Source of the DNA: an uncultured Paludibacter sp.
GTDB taxonomy: Bacteria; Bacteroidota; Bacteroidia; Bacteroidales; Paludibacteraceae
Direction: 5' to 3'
Assembly (NCBI GenBank): GCA_937897985.1
Contig: CALCBD010000034.1
Coordinates: 1 to 52,440, forward strand
DNA length: 52,440 nt
Below the pieces are notes generated by a model. That model ran no database searches. It was not told where the DNA came from and was given only the letters and a program-made list of their open reading frames with translations. Numbering within the stretch: the first letter of the stretch is position 1; the number at the start of each line of letters is the position of its first letter. The translations under genes were made by a program, and so were the position numbers. Below are positions 27,261 to 36,876 of this stretch, piece by piece.

Positions 27261-28073
27261 TTATCTCAACAGTTTTCGGGTTTCCAAATCCTGTAAAATG
27301 CTCATTTGCTGTATAGCTATTCGGTTTAATTTCACGAGTCGTTCCTTTTGTGGAATATTTTCGTTGATAAAAACAGCATTCAGATTTTCCATATTCGAAA
27401 GACAAATCAGTTCGTTGATACCTGCATAATCGCGTAAATTACCTTTCAGTTCGGGATTTTGGTCGCGCCATTGTTTTGCAGTCATTCCAAATAAGGCTAC
27501 GTTCAGCACATCAGCTTCGGTAGCGTAAACAACTGACGTTTGCTGAGGTGTAAGTTCAGGCGGAATCAGGTTTTGTCTGATGGCTTCCGTATGAATATGG
27601 TAATTTAGTTTGGCCAGCTCCCGTCTGGCCGACCATCCAATCTGTTTTTGTTCAGCTTCCTTGAGCCTTTGGAATTCCTTGACTAAATACAGTTCAAATT
27701 CCACCGAAACCCAACTTGCAAATTTAAACGCAATGTCTTTATGTGCAAAAGTTCCTCCATAACGACCTGATTTAACTACAAACCCGATGGCATTAGTGCT
27801 ACTTATCCATTTTAAGGGGGACATCGTAAATGCATTTAATCCTGCTTCTTTTTTAAACCCCTCGAATTCGAGGGGTTTAAAATTTGGGTTATAAAGAGTC
27901 TCCCAAATTCCCAGAAATTCAATAGTATTTCTGTTTCGCATCCAATTGCCTATAACTGCACTTGTTTCATTGGTTTTGTATTTGGCTATATCGGTAAGTG
28001 AGATATAATCATTTTCGTTAACAGTTACGATTACAATTTCAGTGTTTTCGACTTTAATCTTTGCCATTTTCAT
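27261..28073 (-). CDS. KilA-N domain protein
   Basis: 270 residues. The N-terminal KilA-N DNA-binding domain is clear (DYISLTDIAKYK, then IGNWMRNRNTIEFLGIWETLYNP, and later SGRYGGTFAHKDIAFKFASWVSVEFELYLVKEFQRLK). The C-terminal third (TAKQWRDQNPELKGNLRDYAGINELICLSNMENLNA) is shared by a group of Bacteroidota and phage proteins of unknown role. Such genes are often found in mobile or prophage regions; here it lies about 195 bp from a tRNA gene, but no integrase is present. A perfect 32-bp palindrome (27851-27882) lies inside the coding sequence. Confidence 0.87.
   Translation of the reverse strand: MKMAKIKVENTEIVIVTVNENDYISLTDIAKYKTNETSAVIGNWMRNRNTIEFLGIWETLYNPNFKPLEFEGFKKEAGLNAFTMSPLKWISSTNAIGFVVKSGRYGGTFAHKDIAFKFASWVSVEFELYLVKEFQRLKEAEQKQIGWSARRELAKLNYHIHTEAIRQNLIPPELTPQQTSVVYATEADVLNVALFGMTAKQWRDQNPELKGNLRDYAGINELICLSNMENLNAVFINENIPQKERLVKLNRIAIQQMSILQDLETRKLLR
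27851..27882. repeat. 32-bp perfect palindrome inside the KilA-N gene
   Basis: The half-site TTTTAAACCCCTCGAA is followed directly by its exact reverse complement. In the minus frame it encodes FKPLEFEGFK, which fits the conserved (N)PNF..(L/P)EFEG.(K/R)(K/N)EAG stretch of this protein family as I recall it, so it is not an extra insertion in the protein. Confidence 0.85.
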
Positions 28074-28388
28074 AGAATTTTAAAATTAAAATTTTACCTT
28101 CTTCCCGGGTTGGTTTAAATCAGTTTGCAAATTATTCCCCGGAAATACTGCCGTAAAGTTATTAAAAAGTTTTCTTTTCAGCAAAAATAATCTGATCTTT
28201 TTTCTTTGATTATCAATAATTTCAACAAAAATCAATAAGAATTGGTGAACAACTTTCATTATTATCAACAGTGCTTGAAATGAATAATCCGGTATTTTAA
28301 CTGACAGGATAGAAATTTTAATTTTAACAAAATACAATTTTTCGATTTTTCAACATAAAAAGTATTAGTTTTTATGCTTTTAATGAAT
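28074..28388. other. Spacer between KilA-N and HAD genes
   Basis: AT-rich, about 315 bp. An 83-codon open frame on the minus strand (28086-28337) has no recognisable domain and an unlikely composition, so I do not call it. Nothing else seen. Confidence 0.45.
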
Positions 28389-28396
28389 TATCTTTG
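28389..28396 (+). promoter_or_regulatory. -7 promoter element of the HAD hydrolase gene
   Basis: TATCTTTG, 18 nt before the ATG at 28415, fits TAnnTTTG. The longer open frame would begin with a TTG inside this element, which favours the downstream ATG. No good -33 TTTG is visible. Confidence 0.55.
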
Positions 28397-28414
28397 CAAA
28401 AAAAACAATTTTTG

Positions 28415-29149
28415 ATGTTTTCACTTCCGATTCAACAGTTTTTAAAAGTCAAAAACTACCCTTATTTTTCCCCGAAAGCCATCTTTTTCGACATGGATGG
28501 CGTATTGTTCGACTCTATGCCCTATCATGCAACAGCCTGGGTGAAAGCCATGAACGAAACAGGAATTCCGTTTACAACTCACGAAGCTTATATGAACGAA
28601 GGTCGTACCGGTGATTCCACTATCGATGGAGCATTCGGACGAACACTTGGCCGTGAAGCAACTGCCGAAGAAAAAAAACAGATTTACAGTCTGAAATCGA
28701 AATATTTTGTTGCAGAAAGCAAAACCACTCCTATGCCGTTTGCCTCCGAAATGCTGGAGCATTTAAAAATGACCGGTATGCAGATTTTCTTGGTAACCGG
28801 CTCAGGACAACCAAGCCTTCTTGATAGTTTACAAACCTTTTTTCCGGGGATATTTGCCCGGAAGAAAATGATTACTGCCTTTGATGTAAGTAACGGAAAA
28901 CCTCATCCTGAACCTTACCTTACAGCGCTCAAAAAATCAGGTGTGCATCCGTGGGAAGTGGTAGTCATCGAAAATGCTCCATTGGGAATAGAATCGGCCA
29001 AAGCTGCCGGACTTTTCACCATAGCACTTAATACAGGCCCTTTAGATAATGATGTACTGGTTGCAGCCGGAGCTGATGTGGTACTTGATAGCATGCATGA
29101 TTTATTGTTGCAATGGAATGAATTCCGAAAATGTTTTACAGAAAATTAA
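28415..29149 (+). CDS. HAD-superfamily phosphatase, beta-phosphoglucomutase-like
   Basis: 244 residues from the ATG at 28415. Motif I is FFDMDGVLFDSMPYH (nucleophile Asp and the second Asp), the cap domain covers about 40-100, motif II is FLVTGSG, motif III is NGKPHPEPYLTALKKSG, and motif IV is VVIENAPLGIESAKAAGL. This is subfamily IA with an alpha-helical cap, typical of sugar-phosphate phosphatases and beta-phosphoglucomutase. Substrate is not predictable from sequence alone; neighbours give no pathway hint. Confidence 0.9.
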   Translation: MFSLPIQQFLKVKNYPYFSPKAIFFDMDGVLFDSMPYHATAWVKAMNETGIPFTTHEAYMNEGRTGDSTIDGAFGRTLGREATAEEKKQIYSLKSKYFVAESKTTPMPFASEMLEHLKMTGMQIFLVTGSGQPSLLDSLQTFFPGIFARKKMITAFDVSNGKPHPEPYLTALKKSGVHPWEVVVIENAPLGIESAKAAGLFTIALNTGPLDNDVLVAAGADVVLDSMHDLLLQWNEFRKCFTEN

Positions 29150-29302
29150 ATCTGAATCATATTTCACTGATAATAAAACTATTACCAAAAGATTTAACTA
29201 ATTGAACGGAATCAGTTTTCAATGCAAAACAGGAATAATGTTTTTTTGTCAGATTCCGGGTCATAGTAACACCATGTTGAAAAAACAAATTGAAAAAACA
29301 AT

Positions 29303-30331
29303 ATGAGACTACCAAAACGTCATTACCTGACATTTTTCTGCCTTTTATTTATTGCTCATTTATCTTTTCCGGCCGACTCAACAGCTTTCAAATCGCCCTA
29401 TGTCGAAGGCACAATAAGAGCTAAGTATGAATACTTTACCGAAATTGATGAACACAGATTTCAAATCAGAAATGCGCGAATTGCATTCAAGGGGAATTTG
29501 GGAAAAATAACCTCCTACAAAGCTGAAATTGACTTATCGGACGAAGGTAAAACTAAAATGCTTGACGCCTATATCCGACTTCATCCCGTCAGGAATTTTG
29601 AATTTACCATTGGTCAGCAAAAAGTGCCGTTCAGCACCGATAATCTGCGTTCACCTTACGAATTGTATTTTGCCAATCGTTCATTTATCGGCAAACAACT
29701 TACCAATTTACGCGATGTGGGATTGTCGGTCACACTTACGAACAACAAATTACTTCCACTCGATTTTATTGCAGGTATCTATAATGGAATGGGACTGTAC
29801 ACACAGGACAAAACACTATCTTTAAATGAGTTAAGTTATGCCGGCAGACTGGTGCTTTTCCCGAAAAATGCTTTCCGCATTTCACTGAATGCAAATACTA
29901 TCTGTCCTGAATCAATCAGAATGACGTATTATAATGCCGGATTGTGGTATGAAACCGGAAATCTGCATCTCGAAACTGAATATCAGTACAAAACCTACAG
30001 CAGCAATAGCGTCTTTGACAAAAGTGAAACAACGGGCTTTTTCATTTTCGGAGCCTACAATATTGCCACTCCGGCTCTGAAATACGTAAAAAAAATAACC
30101 CCGGTATTGAGATTCGACAAGATGACAAAAAATTTTAGGTATGATGTCCAGACTTCGGCGAATATTGTCACCAAAACAGATGAGGCAAGACACAGAATTA
30201 CAGGTGGATTGAACATAAGTCTGGCTCAACCTTTCCAGAACGACATACGTTTGAACTACGAAAGGTACTTTTGGGAGGATGGTTCATTTACAGATAGCAA
30301 GATTGTTGCAGAATTTGTTGTTCACTTCTGA
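29303..30331 (+). CDS. Phosphate-selective porin O/P-like outer membrane protein
   Basis: 342 residues with a signal peptide (MRLPKRHYLTFFCLLFIAHLSFPA) and a beta-strand-rich barrel. The segment RFQIRNARIAFKGNLGKITSYKAEIDLSDEGKTKMLDAYIRLHP followed by FEFTIGQQKVPFSTDNLRSPYELYFANRSFI is characteristic of the OprO/OprP family, and the chain ends in Phe. The solute is uncertain: in Bacteroidota these porins do not always carry phosphate. No pho-type genes are nearby. Confidence 0.85.
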   Translation: MRLPKRHYLTFFCLLFIAHLSFPADSTAFKSPYVEGTIRAKYEYFTEIDEHRFQIRNARIAFKGNLGKITSYKAEIDLSDEGKTKMLDAYIRLHPVRNFEFTIGQQKVPFSTDNLRSPYELYFANRSFIGKQLTNLRDVGLSVTLTNNKLLPLDFIAGIYNGMGLYTQDKTLSLNELSYAGRLVLFPKNAFRISLNANTICPESIRMTYYNAGLWYETGNLHLETEYQYKTYSSNSVFDKSETTGFFIFGAYNIATPALKYVKKITPVLRFDKMTKNFRYDVQTSANIVTKTDEARHRITGGLNISLAQPFQNDIRLNYERYFWEDGSFTDSKIVAEFVVHF

Positions 30332-30435
30332 TAAATTGATTTATTTTGCAGTTGAAAAACCAAAAGGACAAAACATCAGTTTTGTGCCGGATCGGTATCA
30401 TTGCCGGGTCAATTATTATTTATTAAAATTAAAGT

Positions 30436-31752
30436 ATGCAAATCATTAAATATCCTCCCAAAGAAGACTGGGCTTCACTGATTGCCCGACCTGTATTTGA
30501 CAATACAAAACTATTCGATACTGTTCAGAAAGTGTTGGATGATGTACGTTTGCATGGCGATATGGCTTTAAAAAAATATACCGAACAATTTGACAAAGTT
30601 GTAACTGATGCCATCGAAGTAAGCAAAGAGGAAATGGAAGAAGCTGAAAAGCTGGTTTCCATACAACTGAAACAGGCCATCGAAATGGCTCGCAGGAATA
30701 TCTGGAAATTCCATTCGGAACAACAACACGAACTTCCCGAAATACAAACCTCACCAGGTGTTTATTGCTGGCAAAAAGCCATCGCCATCGAAAAAGTGGG
30801 TTTATACATCCCCGGTGGTACCGCACCGCTGTTTTCAACGGTTTTGATGCTCGGAATTCCGGCTCAGATTGCCGAATGCAAAGAAGTGATCCTCTGTACT
30901 CCTCCCAATAAAGAAGGAAAAATTCATCCCGCTGTGCTTTATGCTGCTAAAACTGCAGGTGTACACAGGATATTTAAAGCCGGTGGTACACAAGCAATTG
31001 CCGCTATGGCTTATGGTACCGAAACCATTCCGAAAGTTTACAAAATTTTCGGTCCCGGAAATCAATATGTCACTGCTGCAAAACAAATTGTATCGTTACG
31101 CGATGTAGCCATCGATATGCCGGCAGGTCCTTCGGAAGTGGAAGTATTAGCTGACAAATCGGCCAATCCGGTATTTGTGGCTGCCGATTTATTGTCGCAG
31201 GCCGAACACGGCATTGATAGTCAGAGCATACTGGTCACTGTAGATGAAGCATTAATTGAACCGGTACTCGAACAGATAGAACTTCAACTCCAGCAGTTGC
31301 CAAGGAAAGAACTGGCCCGGAAAGCACTTGAAAACAGTAAAATTATCTTACTGAAATCGCTCGAGGAAGCCGTTCAACTCACCAACGAGTATGCCCCCGA
31401 ACATTTAATTATTTCAACACAGTATTACATGGGAGTTGCCGCAAATATTGTTAATGCAGGTTCGGTGTTTCTGGGCAATTACACTCCCGAAAGTGCAGGC
31501 GATTATGCGTCGGGCACTAACCACACTTTACCCACCAATGGTTATGCAAAAGCTTATAACGGCGTAAATCTGGACAGTTTTGTACGTAAAGTCACCTTTC
31601 AGCAAATCACACAGGAAGGTCTGACCAATTTAAGTAATGCCATCATTTTAATGGCCGAAAACGAAGAACTTCAGGCACACAGCAATGCTGTAAAAGTCAG
31701 AATAAACGAAGAAAAGCCTTTTGAAATCAGAGAAAGCAGCCATAGGAGATAA
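30436..31752 (+). CDS. hisD: Histidinol dehydrogenase
   Basis: Zn- and NAD-dependent enzyme for the last two steps of histidine synthesis. The 438-residue length is normal. Signature regions: YIPGGTAPLFSTVLMLGIPAQIAECKEVILCTPP (about 115-150), AGGTQAIAAMAYGTETIPKVYKIFGPGNQYVTAAKQ (about 175-215), and the metal-binding AEHGIDSQSILVT. A short hairpin (ACAAAAC against GTTTTGT, 30368-30385) precedes it, but I see no His-rich leader peptide. hisC follows; hisG and hisB are not in the window. Confidence 0.95.
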   Translation: MQIIKYPPKEDWASLIARPVFDNTKLFDTVQKVLDDVRLHGDMALKKYTEQFDKVVTDAIEVSKEEMEEAEKLVSIQLKQAIEMARRNIWKFHSEQQHELPEIQTSPGVYCWQKAIAIEKVGLYIPGGTAPLFSTVLMLGIPAQIAECKEVILCTPPNKEGKIHPAVLYAAKTAGVHRIFKAGGTQAIAAMAYGTETIPKVYKIFGPGNQYVTAAKQIVSLRDVAIDMPAGPSEVEVLADKSANPVFVAADLLSQAEHGIDSQSILVTVDEALIEPVLEQIELQLQQLPRKELARKALENSKIILLKSLEEAVQLTNEYAPEHLIISTQYYMGVAANIVNAGSVFLGNYTPESAGDYASGTNHTLPTNGYAKAYNGVNLDSFVRKVTFQQITQEGLTNLSNAIILMAENEELQAHSNAVKVRINEEKPFEIRESSHRR

Positions 31753-31903
31753 ATGAAACTAAATGATTAACTTTGCAGGATAAATCTACGTGAACGAAGA
31801 TTTAAAACTCGGAAAATTAAGCATAAGAAAACAGATACGTTCAATTCCGAATTCAGTAAAAAACAACATTGAAAATCAACCATACAATAAATCTTTACAC
31901 GAA

Positions 31904-32932
31904 ATGAATATTAACGAATTAGTGAGAGAAAATATCCGTAACATGAAACCCTATTCGTGTGCACGCGATGAATTTAAAGGCAATGCCAGTGTGTATCTTG
32001 ATGCCAACGAAAACCCGTATAATTCTCCTTTTAACCGCTACCCCGATCCTCACCAGAAAGAAGTAAAAGATAAAATTTCAGAAATAAAGGGAATCAGTCA
32101 TGACAGCATATTTCTCGGTAACGGAAGCGATGAAGCCATCGATTTATTGTACAGGGCGTTTTGCGAACCCCGGGTTGACAATGTGGTAGCAATTGAACCG
32201 ACCTACGGTATGTATAAAGTATGTGCCGAGATGAATGATGTGGAATACAGGAAAGTTTTACTGAACGAAAACTTTGATATAGAGGCTTATAACATAATGG
32301 ACTCTACTAATGTCCACACAAAAATCATCTGGTTTTGCTCGCCCAACAATCCCACCGGAAACAACCTCAACCACGAAGAAATTCTGAAAGTACTTCAATG
32401 GTTCAGAGGAATTGTGGTCATCGACGAAGCATATTCTGATTTTTCGGAGCATGAAAGTTTCGTTACACAGCTTAAAAACTATTCGAATCTGGTGGTATTA
32501 CAAACATTCTCGAAGGCATGGGGAAATGCTGCAGCACGTCTGGGAATGGCATTTGCATCGCCCGCCATTATCGAAGTACTGAATAAAATAAAATATCCTT
32601 ATAATATCAGTTTGCTTACTCAGCGTCACGCACTTTATATAATGCAGGAACCTGAAAAAGTAAAGGAATGGGTCGCTGTATTACTCGAAGAACGGACTAA
32701 ATTGATCACCCTGCTCAAAAAAGTATCAGTTGTGGAGAAAATTTATCCTACCAATGCTAATTTTGTTCTGATCAAAGTAAGCAATGCAAAAAATATTTAC
32801 CGCGAACTGATTCGCAGAGGAATTGTGGTGCGAAACAGGAGCAATATTGCCTTATGTGACGAATGTTTACGTGTGACAGTTGGCACAGCCGATGAAAACA
32901 AAGCTTTTATTAACGAATTAAAAAAATTCTGA
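31904..32932 (+). CDS. hisC: Histidinol-phosphate aminotransferase
   Basis: PLP-dependent transaminase of histidine synthesis, 342 residues from the ATG at 31904, which matches the usual length; the frame is open back to a GTG at 31790, but that part has no family counterpart. Visible: YLDANENPYNSPFNRYPDP at the N-terminus, GNGSDEAIDLLYRAF, CSPNNPTGN, VIDEAYSDF, and the PLP lysine in QTFSKAWGNAAARLGMAFA. A TAnnTTTG match at 31768-31775 suggests it may also have its own promoter. Confidence 0.93.
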   Translation: MNINELVRENIRNMKPYSCARDEFKGNASVYLDANENPYNSPFNRYPDPHQKEVKDKISEIKGISHDSIFLGNGSDEAIDLLYRAFCEPRVDNVVAIEPTYGMYKVCAEMNDVEYRKVLLNENFDIEAYNIMDSTNVHTKIIWFCSPNNPTGNNLNHEEILKVLQWFRGIVVIDEAYSDFSEHESFVTQLKNYSNLVVLQTFSKAWGNAAARLGMAFASPAIIEVLNKIKYPYNISLLTQRHALYIMQEPEKVKEWVAVLLEERTKLITLLKKVSVVEKIYPTNANFVLIKVSNAKNIYRELIRRGIVVRNRSNIALCDECLRVTVGTADENKAFINELKKF

Positions 32933-33076
32933 TCAATAACTTCGTAAATACAAAATGTAAATCTGACTCTTTCGAATCAGCGGAGGTTTTGCTTTAACAA
33001 CACCGGATTTTTATTATCAACAGTTGAACAACAAAATCGCAATTGAAAATGTTAGATTTGCATTTTAAACAATTGT

Positions 33077-33877
33077 ATGTACGAAACAAATTACGATATA
33101 AAACTGCTCCTCGACGACAGAGCAACAAAATATAATCACCCCGGTTTTATTGCGACTGACCCCATCCAGGTCCCCCATCGCTTTTCGAAAAAAGAAGACA
33201 TTGAAATTGCAGCATTTCTGACGGCAACCATTGCATGGGGACAGCGTAAAACAATCATAAACAACGCTTTGCATTTAATGAATCTGATGGACAATTCACC
33301 ATATTCATTTTTAACTGAAAGTAGTGTGAATGAATTCGCAGTTTTTAAAAATTTCGTACACCGCACATTTAACGGACAGGACTGCATCTTTTTTTTAACA
33401 TCATTGAAAAACATCTATCTTCATTACGGAGGACTTGAATCTGTTTTCGCAGCAGGATTCAGTGACGACAACACCATCTTCGGGGCATTAAAGTATTTCA
33501 GACAAATATTTTTAGAAACAACTGACAATCAGCACGTTAAAAAACACATATCGGACGTGGGCACAAACTCGGCTGCCAAACGGCTGAACATGTTCTTACG
33601 CTGGATGGTCAGAAAGGATGAAAATGAAGTTGATTTCGGAATTTGGGATAAAATTCCGGTCAGCTCATTAATGTTGCCTTTAGATGTTCATACCGCCGGA
33701 GTAGCAAGGGCAACCGGTATTCTGAAACGCAAACAAAACGACTGGACAGCCGTGGAGGAAATCACATCGGTTCTGAGGACTTTTGACAGCAATGATCCGA
33801 TAAAATATGATTTTGCATTGTTTGGGATAGGAGCATTCGAAGGTAAAAATTATCCTTTTCCGATCATTAAAAAATAA
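33077..33877 (+). CDS. TIGR02757 (DUF2400) family protein of unknown function
   Basis: 266 residues. It has the conserved features of this Bacteroidota-rich family: a start with ..ATKYNHPGFIATDPIQVPHRFSKKEDIEIAAFLTATIAWGQRKTI, a central SAAKRLNMFLRWMVRKDENEVDFGIWD, and the end PLDVHTAGVARATGIL...NDPIKYDFALFGIG. Fold resemblance to helix-hairpin-helix DNA glycosylases (RLNMFLRWMVR and LDVHT) has been noted for related families, but no function is assigned. TAGATTTG at 33053-33060 may be its -7 element. Confidence 0.85.
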   Translation: MYETNYDIKLLLDDRATKYNHPGFIATDPIQVPHRFSKKEDIEIAAFLTATIAWGQRKTIINNALHLMNLMDNSPYSFLTESSVNEFAVFKNFVHRTFNGQDCIFFLTSLKNIYLHYGGLESVFAAGFSDDNTIFGALKYFRQIFLETTDNQHVKKHISDVGTNSAAKRLNMFLRWMVRKDENEVDFGIWDKIPVSSLMLPLDVHTAGVARATGILKRKQNDWTAVEEITSVLRTFDSNDPIKYDFALFGIGAFEGKNYPFPIIKK

Positions 33878-33915
33878 AGAGCAAATCATTTCATAACAAA
33901 TGATTTGCTCTTTTC
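33877..33915. terminator. Terminator after the TIGR02757 gene
   Basis: A 15-bp perfect stem (AAGAGCAAATCATTT, loop CATAAC, then the complement, 33877-33912) followed by TTTT. It starts within 1 bp of the stop codon. Confidence 0.85.
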
Positions 33916-34015
33916 TGTTGATTTACTGAAATTTACTGTAAAAGCCGGACTGTTAGTTATTATTTCAAAACTTTCACCTCAACTTATCACTAAATTGATT
34001 TTACGGTTCAGCATT

Positions 34016-36580
34016 TTAAATCCAGCGAACATAGCAAAAATCCATTCTGTGTGGCAAATCCTCGTTTTTAGGGAACATACGATATGCATATTTGAACGAA
34101 CCTGCACGATTCATTTGATAGTCGATATAGAAATAAAGTCTTGTTCCTTCAGTTTTGACAAGTACCAGCTCTTCCACATCATAAAGCACATCCTTATTAT
34201 TTTCGCCGAGGCGTGTTACAACGAGCTCTACTCCCACTCCCTTGAAATTCAAATCTTTTACATCCAGAATTACATTGAGTTGGTAATCCTCACCAGCCTG
34301 TGCATTCGACATTAATTTTTCGGGGAATGTGGCACTGATCACCTCAATGCAATCCCAGCCCTGTGCCATTTGATCTTTCCACGCAGCAATTTCCTTCGCC
34401 TTTCGGAAATTTTCTTCTTTTAAAATTGCCGAACGGGAAGCTAATTTGGTATAAAACTTTTCGATATAATCGTCAATCATACGTTTGGTTGTATATCGCG
34501 GTGTGATCTGAGCAATCGAATTTTTGATAAATTGTATCCAGCGGGTGGAATACCCTTTTTCATTTTTATCAAAATAAAGCGGGATAATTTCATTTTCGAG
34601 CATACTATAAATGGTAGCAGCATCGAGCTGATCCTGATGGTCCTGATTCTGGTAGGTACGTTTTTCGGTCAGTGCCCATCCGGCACCTTTCACATATCCT
34701 TCAAGCCACCAACCATCAAGCACCGAGAAGTTGAGAACACCGTTCATTTGCGCCTTTTCGCCCGAAGTACCCGAGGCTTCCAAAGGACGTGTTGGTGTAT
34801 TCAGCCAGATATCGACACCCGAAACCAAACGTTTGGCCAAACGCATGTCGTAATTTTCGAGAAAAATAATTTTTCCAAGAAATTGGGGCATACGTGAAAT
34901 TTCGATGATTCGTTTAATTAATCCCTGACCACCACCATCAGCCGGATGCGCTTTACCTGTATAAAGAATCTGAACCGGATGCTTAGGATTATTTACAATG
35001 CGTTCAAGTCGTTCTAAATCAGTAAACAGCAGGTGAGCCCGTTTATAAGTAGCAAAACGGCGTCCGAAACCGATAATCAATGCATTTGGATTAATGGACT
35101 CCAGAATAGACACAATTCGCGAAGGATCGCCCTGATTTTTCAACCAGTTATCGCTGAATTGTCCGCGAATAAAGTTGACCAGGCGGTTTTTCATGTACAT
35201 ACGGGTGTCCCAGATTACCTGATCCGGGATTTCGTATACTTTTTCCCATATTTTCAGGTTCGACTGATCTTTATAAAATTCTTTACTGAAATATTTTTCG
35301 TACACGGCCTTCCATTCCGACGCAGTCCAGGTAGGAAGATGCACTCCGTTAGTAACATAGTTAACATGAAGTTCTTCAGGAAAATAGCCCTGCCAGATAG
35401 GATTAAACATTTCCTGTGAGACTTTACCATGAAGCCAGCTCACTCCGTTTACTTCCTGACAGGTATTGCAGGCAAAAACGCTCATGCTGAATTTTTCATT
35501 GTGGTCGCCGGGATGTTCGCGTCCCATATCGATGAATTCGTCCCAGCTCAGCTGAAGCTTAGCAGGGTATTCGCTCATGTACTTACCGAATAGTTCCTCG
35601 GTAAAACTGTCGTGACCCGCCGGAACCGGAGTATGCACCGTGTAAAGTGAACTTGCACGAACAACTTCGAGTGCCTGTGCAAAAGTCAAACCTTTACCGG
35701 CAATCAGATCTACAAGGCGCTGAACATTGATAAGAGCAGCATGACCTTCGTTACAGTGATAAACCTGTTTTTCAATTCCTAACTTTTTGAGAGTAAGGAT
35801 TCCGCCAATACCCAGCATGATTTCCTGCTTCATTCGGTTTTCCCAGTCGCCGCCATACAACTGGTGGGAAATCGGACGATCGAACTCACTGTTCATTTCA
35901 TTATCGGTATCGAGCAGATAAAGTGCAATCCTACCTACCGAAACTTTCCAGACATAAGCGTAAATCATCCGGTCGGGATAAGGAACTTCAATTACCACCG
36001 GTTGGTCGTTTGCATCTTTTACCTGTTTGATAGGCAGATTATTAAAATTCTGAGCTTCATAAACAGGTACCTGCTGACCATCGACCGAAAGGGTTTGTGT
36101 AAAATAACCGAAACGGTAGAGGAAACCTACAGCTGTCATATCGATAGCACAATCGCTGGCTTCCTTCAGGTAATCACCTGCCAAAACACCGAGACCACCC
36201 GAATAGATTTTCAACACCTCGGTAAGTCCGTATTCCATACTGAAATAGGCGACAGAAGGACGATCGCTTCTGAGTGGTTTGCTCATATATGCTGTAAAGT
36301 CAGCATAAATTTTATTTAACTTTTCAACAAATTCAGTATCGTTGCCAAGTGCAACCAATTTTTCGTAACTTAATATATTAAGCAATTGAATGGGATTGGA
36401 ACGGGCTTCTATCCATGCCTGAGCATCAATTTTGCGAAACATATTTTTGGCATCACTGTTCCATACCCACCAAAGGTTTTGAGCAATTTCATCTAATTTT
36501 TTTAAACTTTCAGGCAAATTTGATTTTACGTTCATTACCTTCCAGGTAGCTTCGTTTACATTATTAACCTTAATTTTCAT
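34016..36580 (-). CDS. glgP: Alpha-glucan (glycogen) phosphorylase, GT35
   Basis: Releases glucose 1-phosphate from alpha-1,4-glucans. The 854 residues begin with the N-terminal region typical of the shorter bacterial/archaeal form (LPESLKKLDEIAQNLWWVWNSDAKNMFR). PAYFSMEYGLTE-like and YSGGLGVLAGDYLKEASD motifs follow, HCNEGHAALI lies mid-chain, and the PLP-binding lysine sits in EASGTSGEKAQMNGVLN near residue 609. It is paired with a glycogen synthase gene upstream on the same strand, so the two control storage and use of glycogen. Confidence 0.94.
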   Translation of the reverse strand: MKIKVNNVNEATWKVMNVKSNLPESLKKLDEIAQNLWWVWNSDAKNMFRKIDAQAWIEARSNPIQLLNILSYEKLVALGNDTEFVEKLNKIYADFTAYMSKPLRSDRPSVAYFSMEYGLTEVLKIYSGGLGVLAGDYLKEASDCAIDMTAVGFLYRFGYFTQTLSVDGQQVPVYEAQNFNNLPIKQVKDANDQPVVIEVPYPDRMIYAYVWKVSVGRIALYLLDTDNEMNSEFDRPISHQLYGGDWENRMKQEIMLGIGGILTLKKLGIEKQVYHCNEGHAALINVQRLVDLIAGKGLTFAQALEVVRASSLYTVHTPVPAGHDSFTEELFGKYMSEYPAKLQLSWDEFIDMGREHPGDHNEKFSMSVFACNTCQEVNGVSWLHGKVSQEMFNPIWQGYFPEELHVNYVTNGVHLPTWTASEWKAVYEKYFSKEFYKDQSNLKIWEKVYEIPDQVIWDTRMYMKNRLVNFIRGQFSDNWLKNQGDPSRIVSILESINPNALIIGFGRRFATYKRAHLLFTDLERLERIVNNPKHPVQILYTGKAHPADGGGQGLIKRIIEISRMPQFLGKIIFLENYDMRLAKRLVSGVDIWLNTPTRPLEASGTSGEKAQMNGVLNFSVLDGWWLEGYVKGAGWALTEKRTYQNQDHQDQLDAATIYSMLENEIIPLYFDKNEKGYSTRWIQFIKNSIAQITPRYTTKRMIDDYIEKFYTKLASRSAILKEENFRKAKEIAAWKDQMAQGWDCIEVISATFPEKLMSNAQAGEDYQLNVILDVKDLNFKGVGVELVVTRLGENNKDVLYDVEELVLVKTEGTRLYFYIDYQMNRAGSFKYAYRMFPKNEDLPHRMDFCYVRWI

Positions 36581-36876
36581 AAACTTTTTTATTATTATTG
36601 AATACTAATACTTTAAAATCTGAAAGAGAATTAAATCCCTTGTAAAAAATTACCGATTGTAAACTATCAATCGTCTGTTTTTTTATTGCACAAAAGTAAA
36701 ACAAAACTTCAAATGTACATGACAGATCTAATTCCATCATAAACTTTAAAATTTCAAACGTTTGCGCTTCAAATATCGAAAATTGATATAACGCAGAGAA
36801 TCAGAATTTAAGGTAATTTTTTAATTAAATAGAGATTGTATGATACTTTTTATTCAGTTTCAATCAATCTTAATTG

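Noticed and set aside
28086..28337. 83-residue minus-strand ORF upstream of the KilA-N gene
   Set aside because: Ile/Phe/Lys-rich product of AT-rich DNA, no domain, no start signal.
30368..30385. Hairpin before hisD as a histidine attenuator
   Set aside because: No T-run behind the stem and no His-rich leader ORF in the 104-bp spacer.
31790..31903. 38-codon extension of hisC from a GTG
   Set aside because: It would lengthen HisC beyond the family norm, has no similarity to the family, and the ATG at 31904 starts at the usual place.
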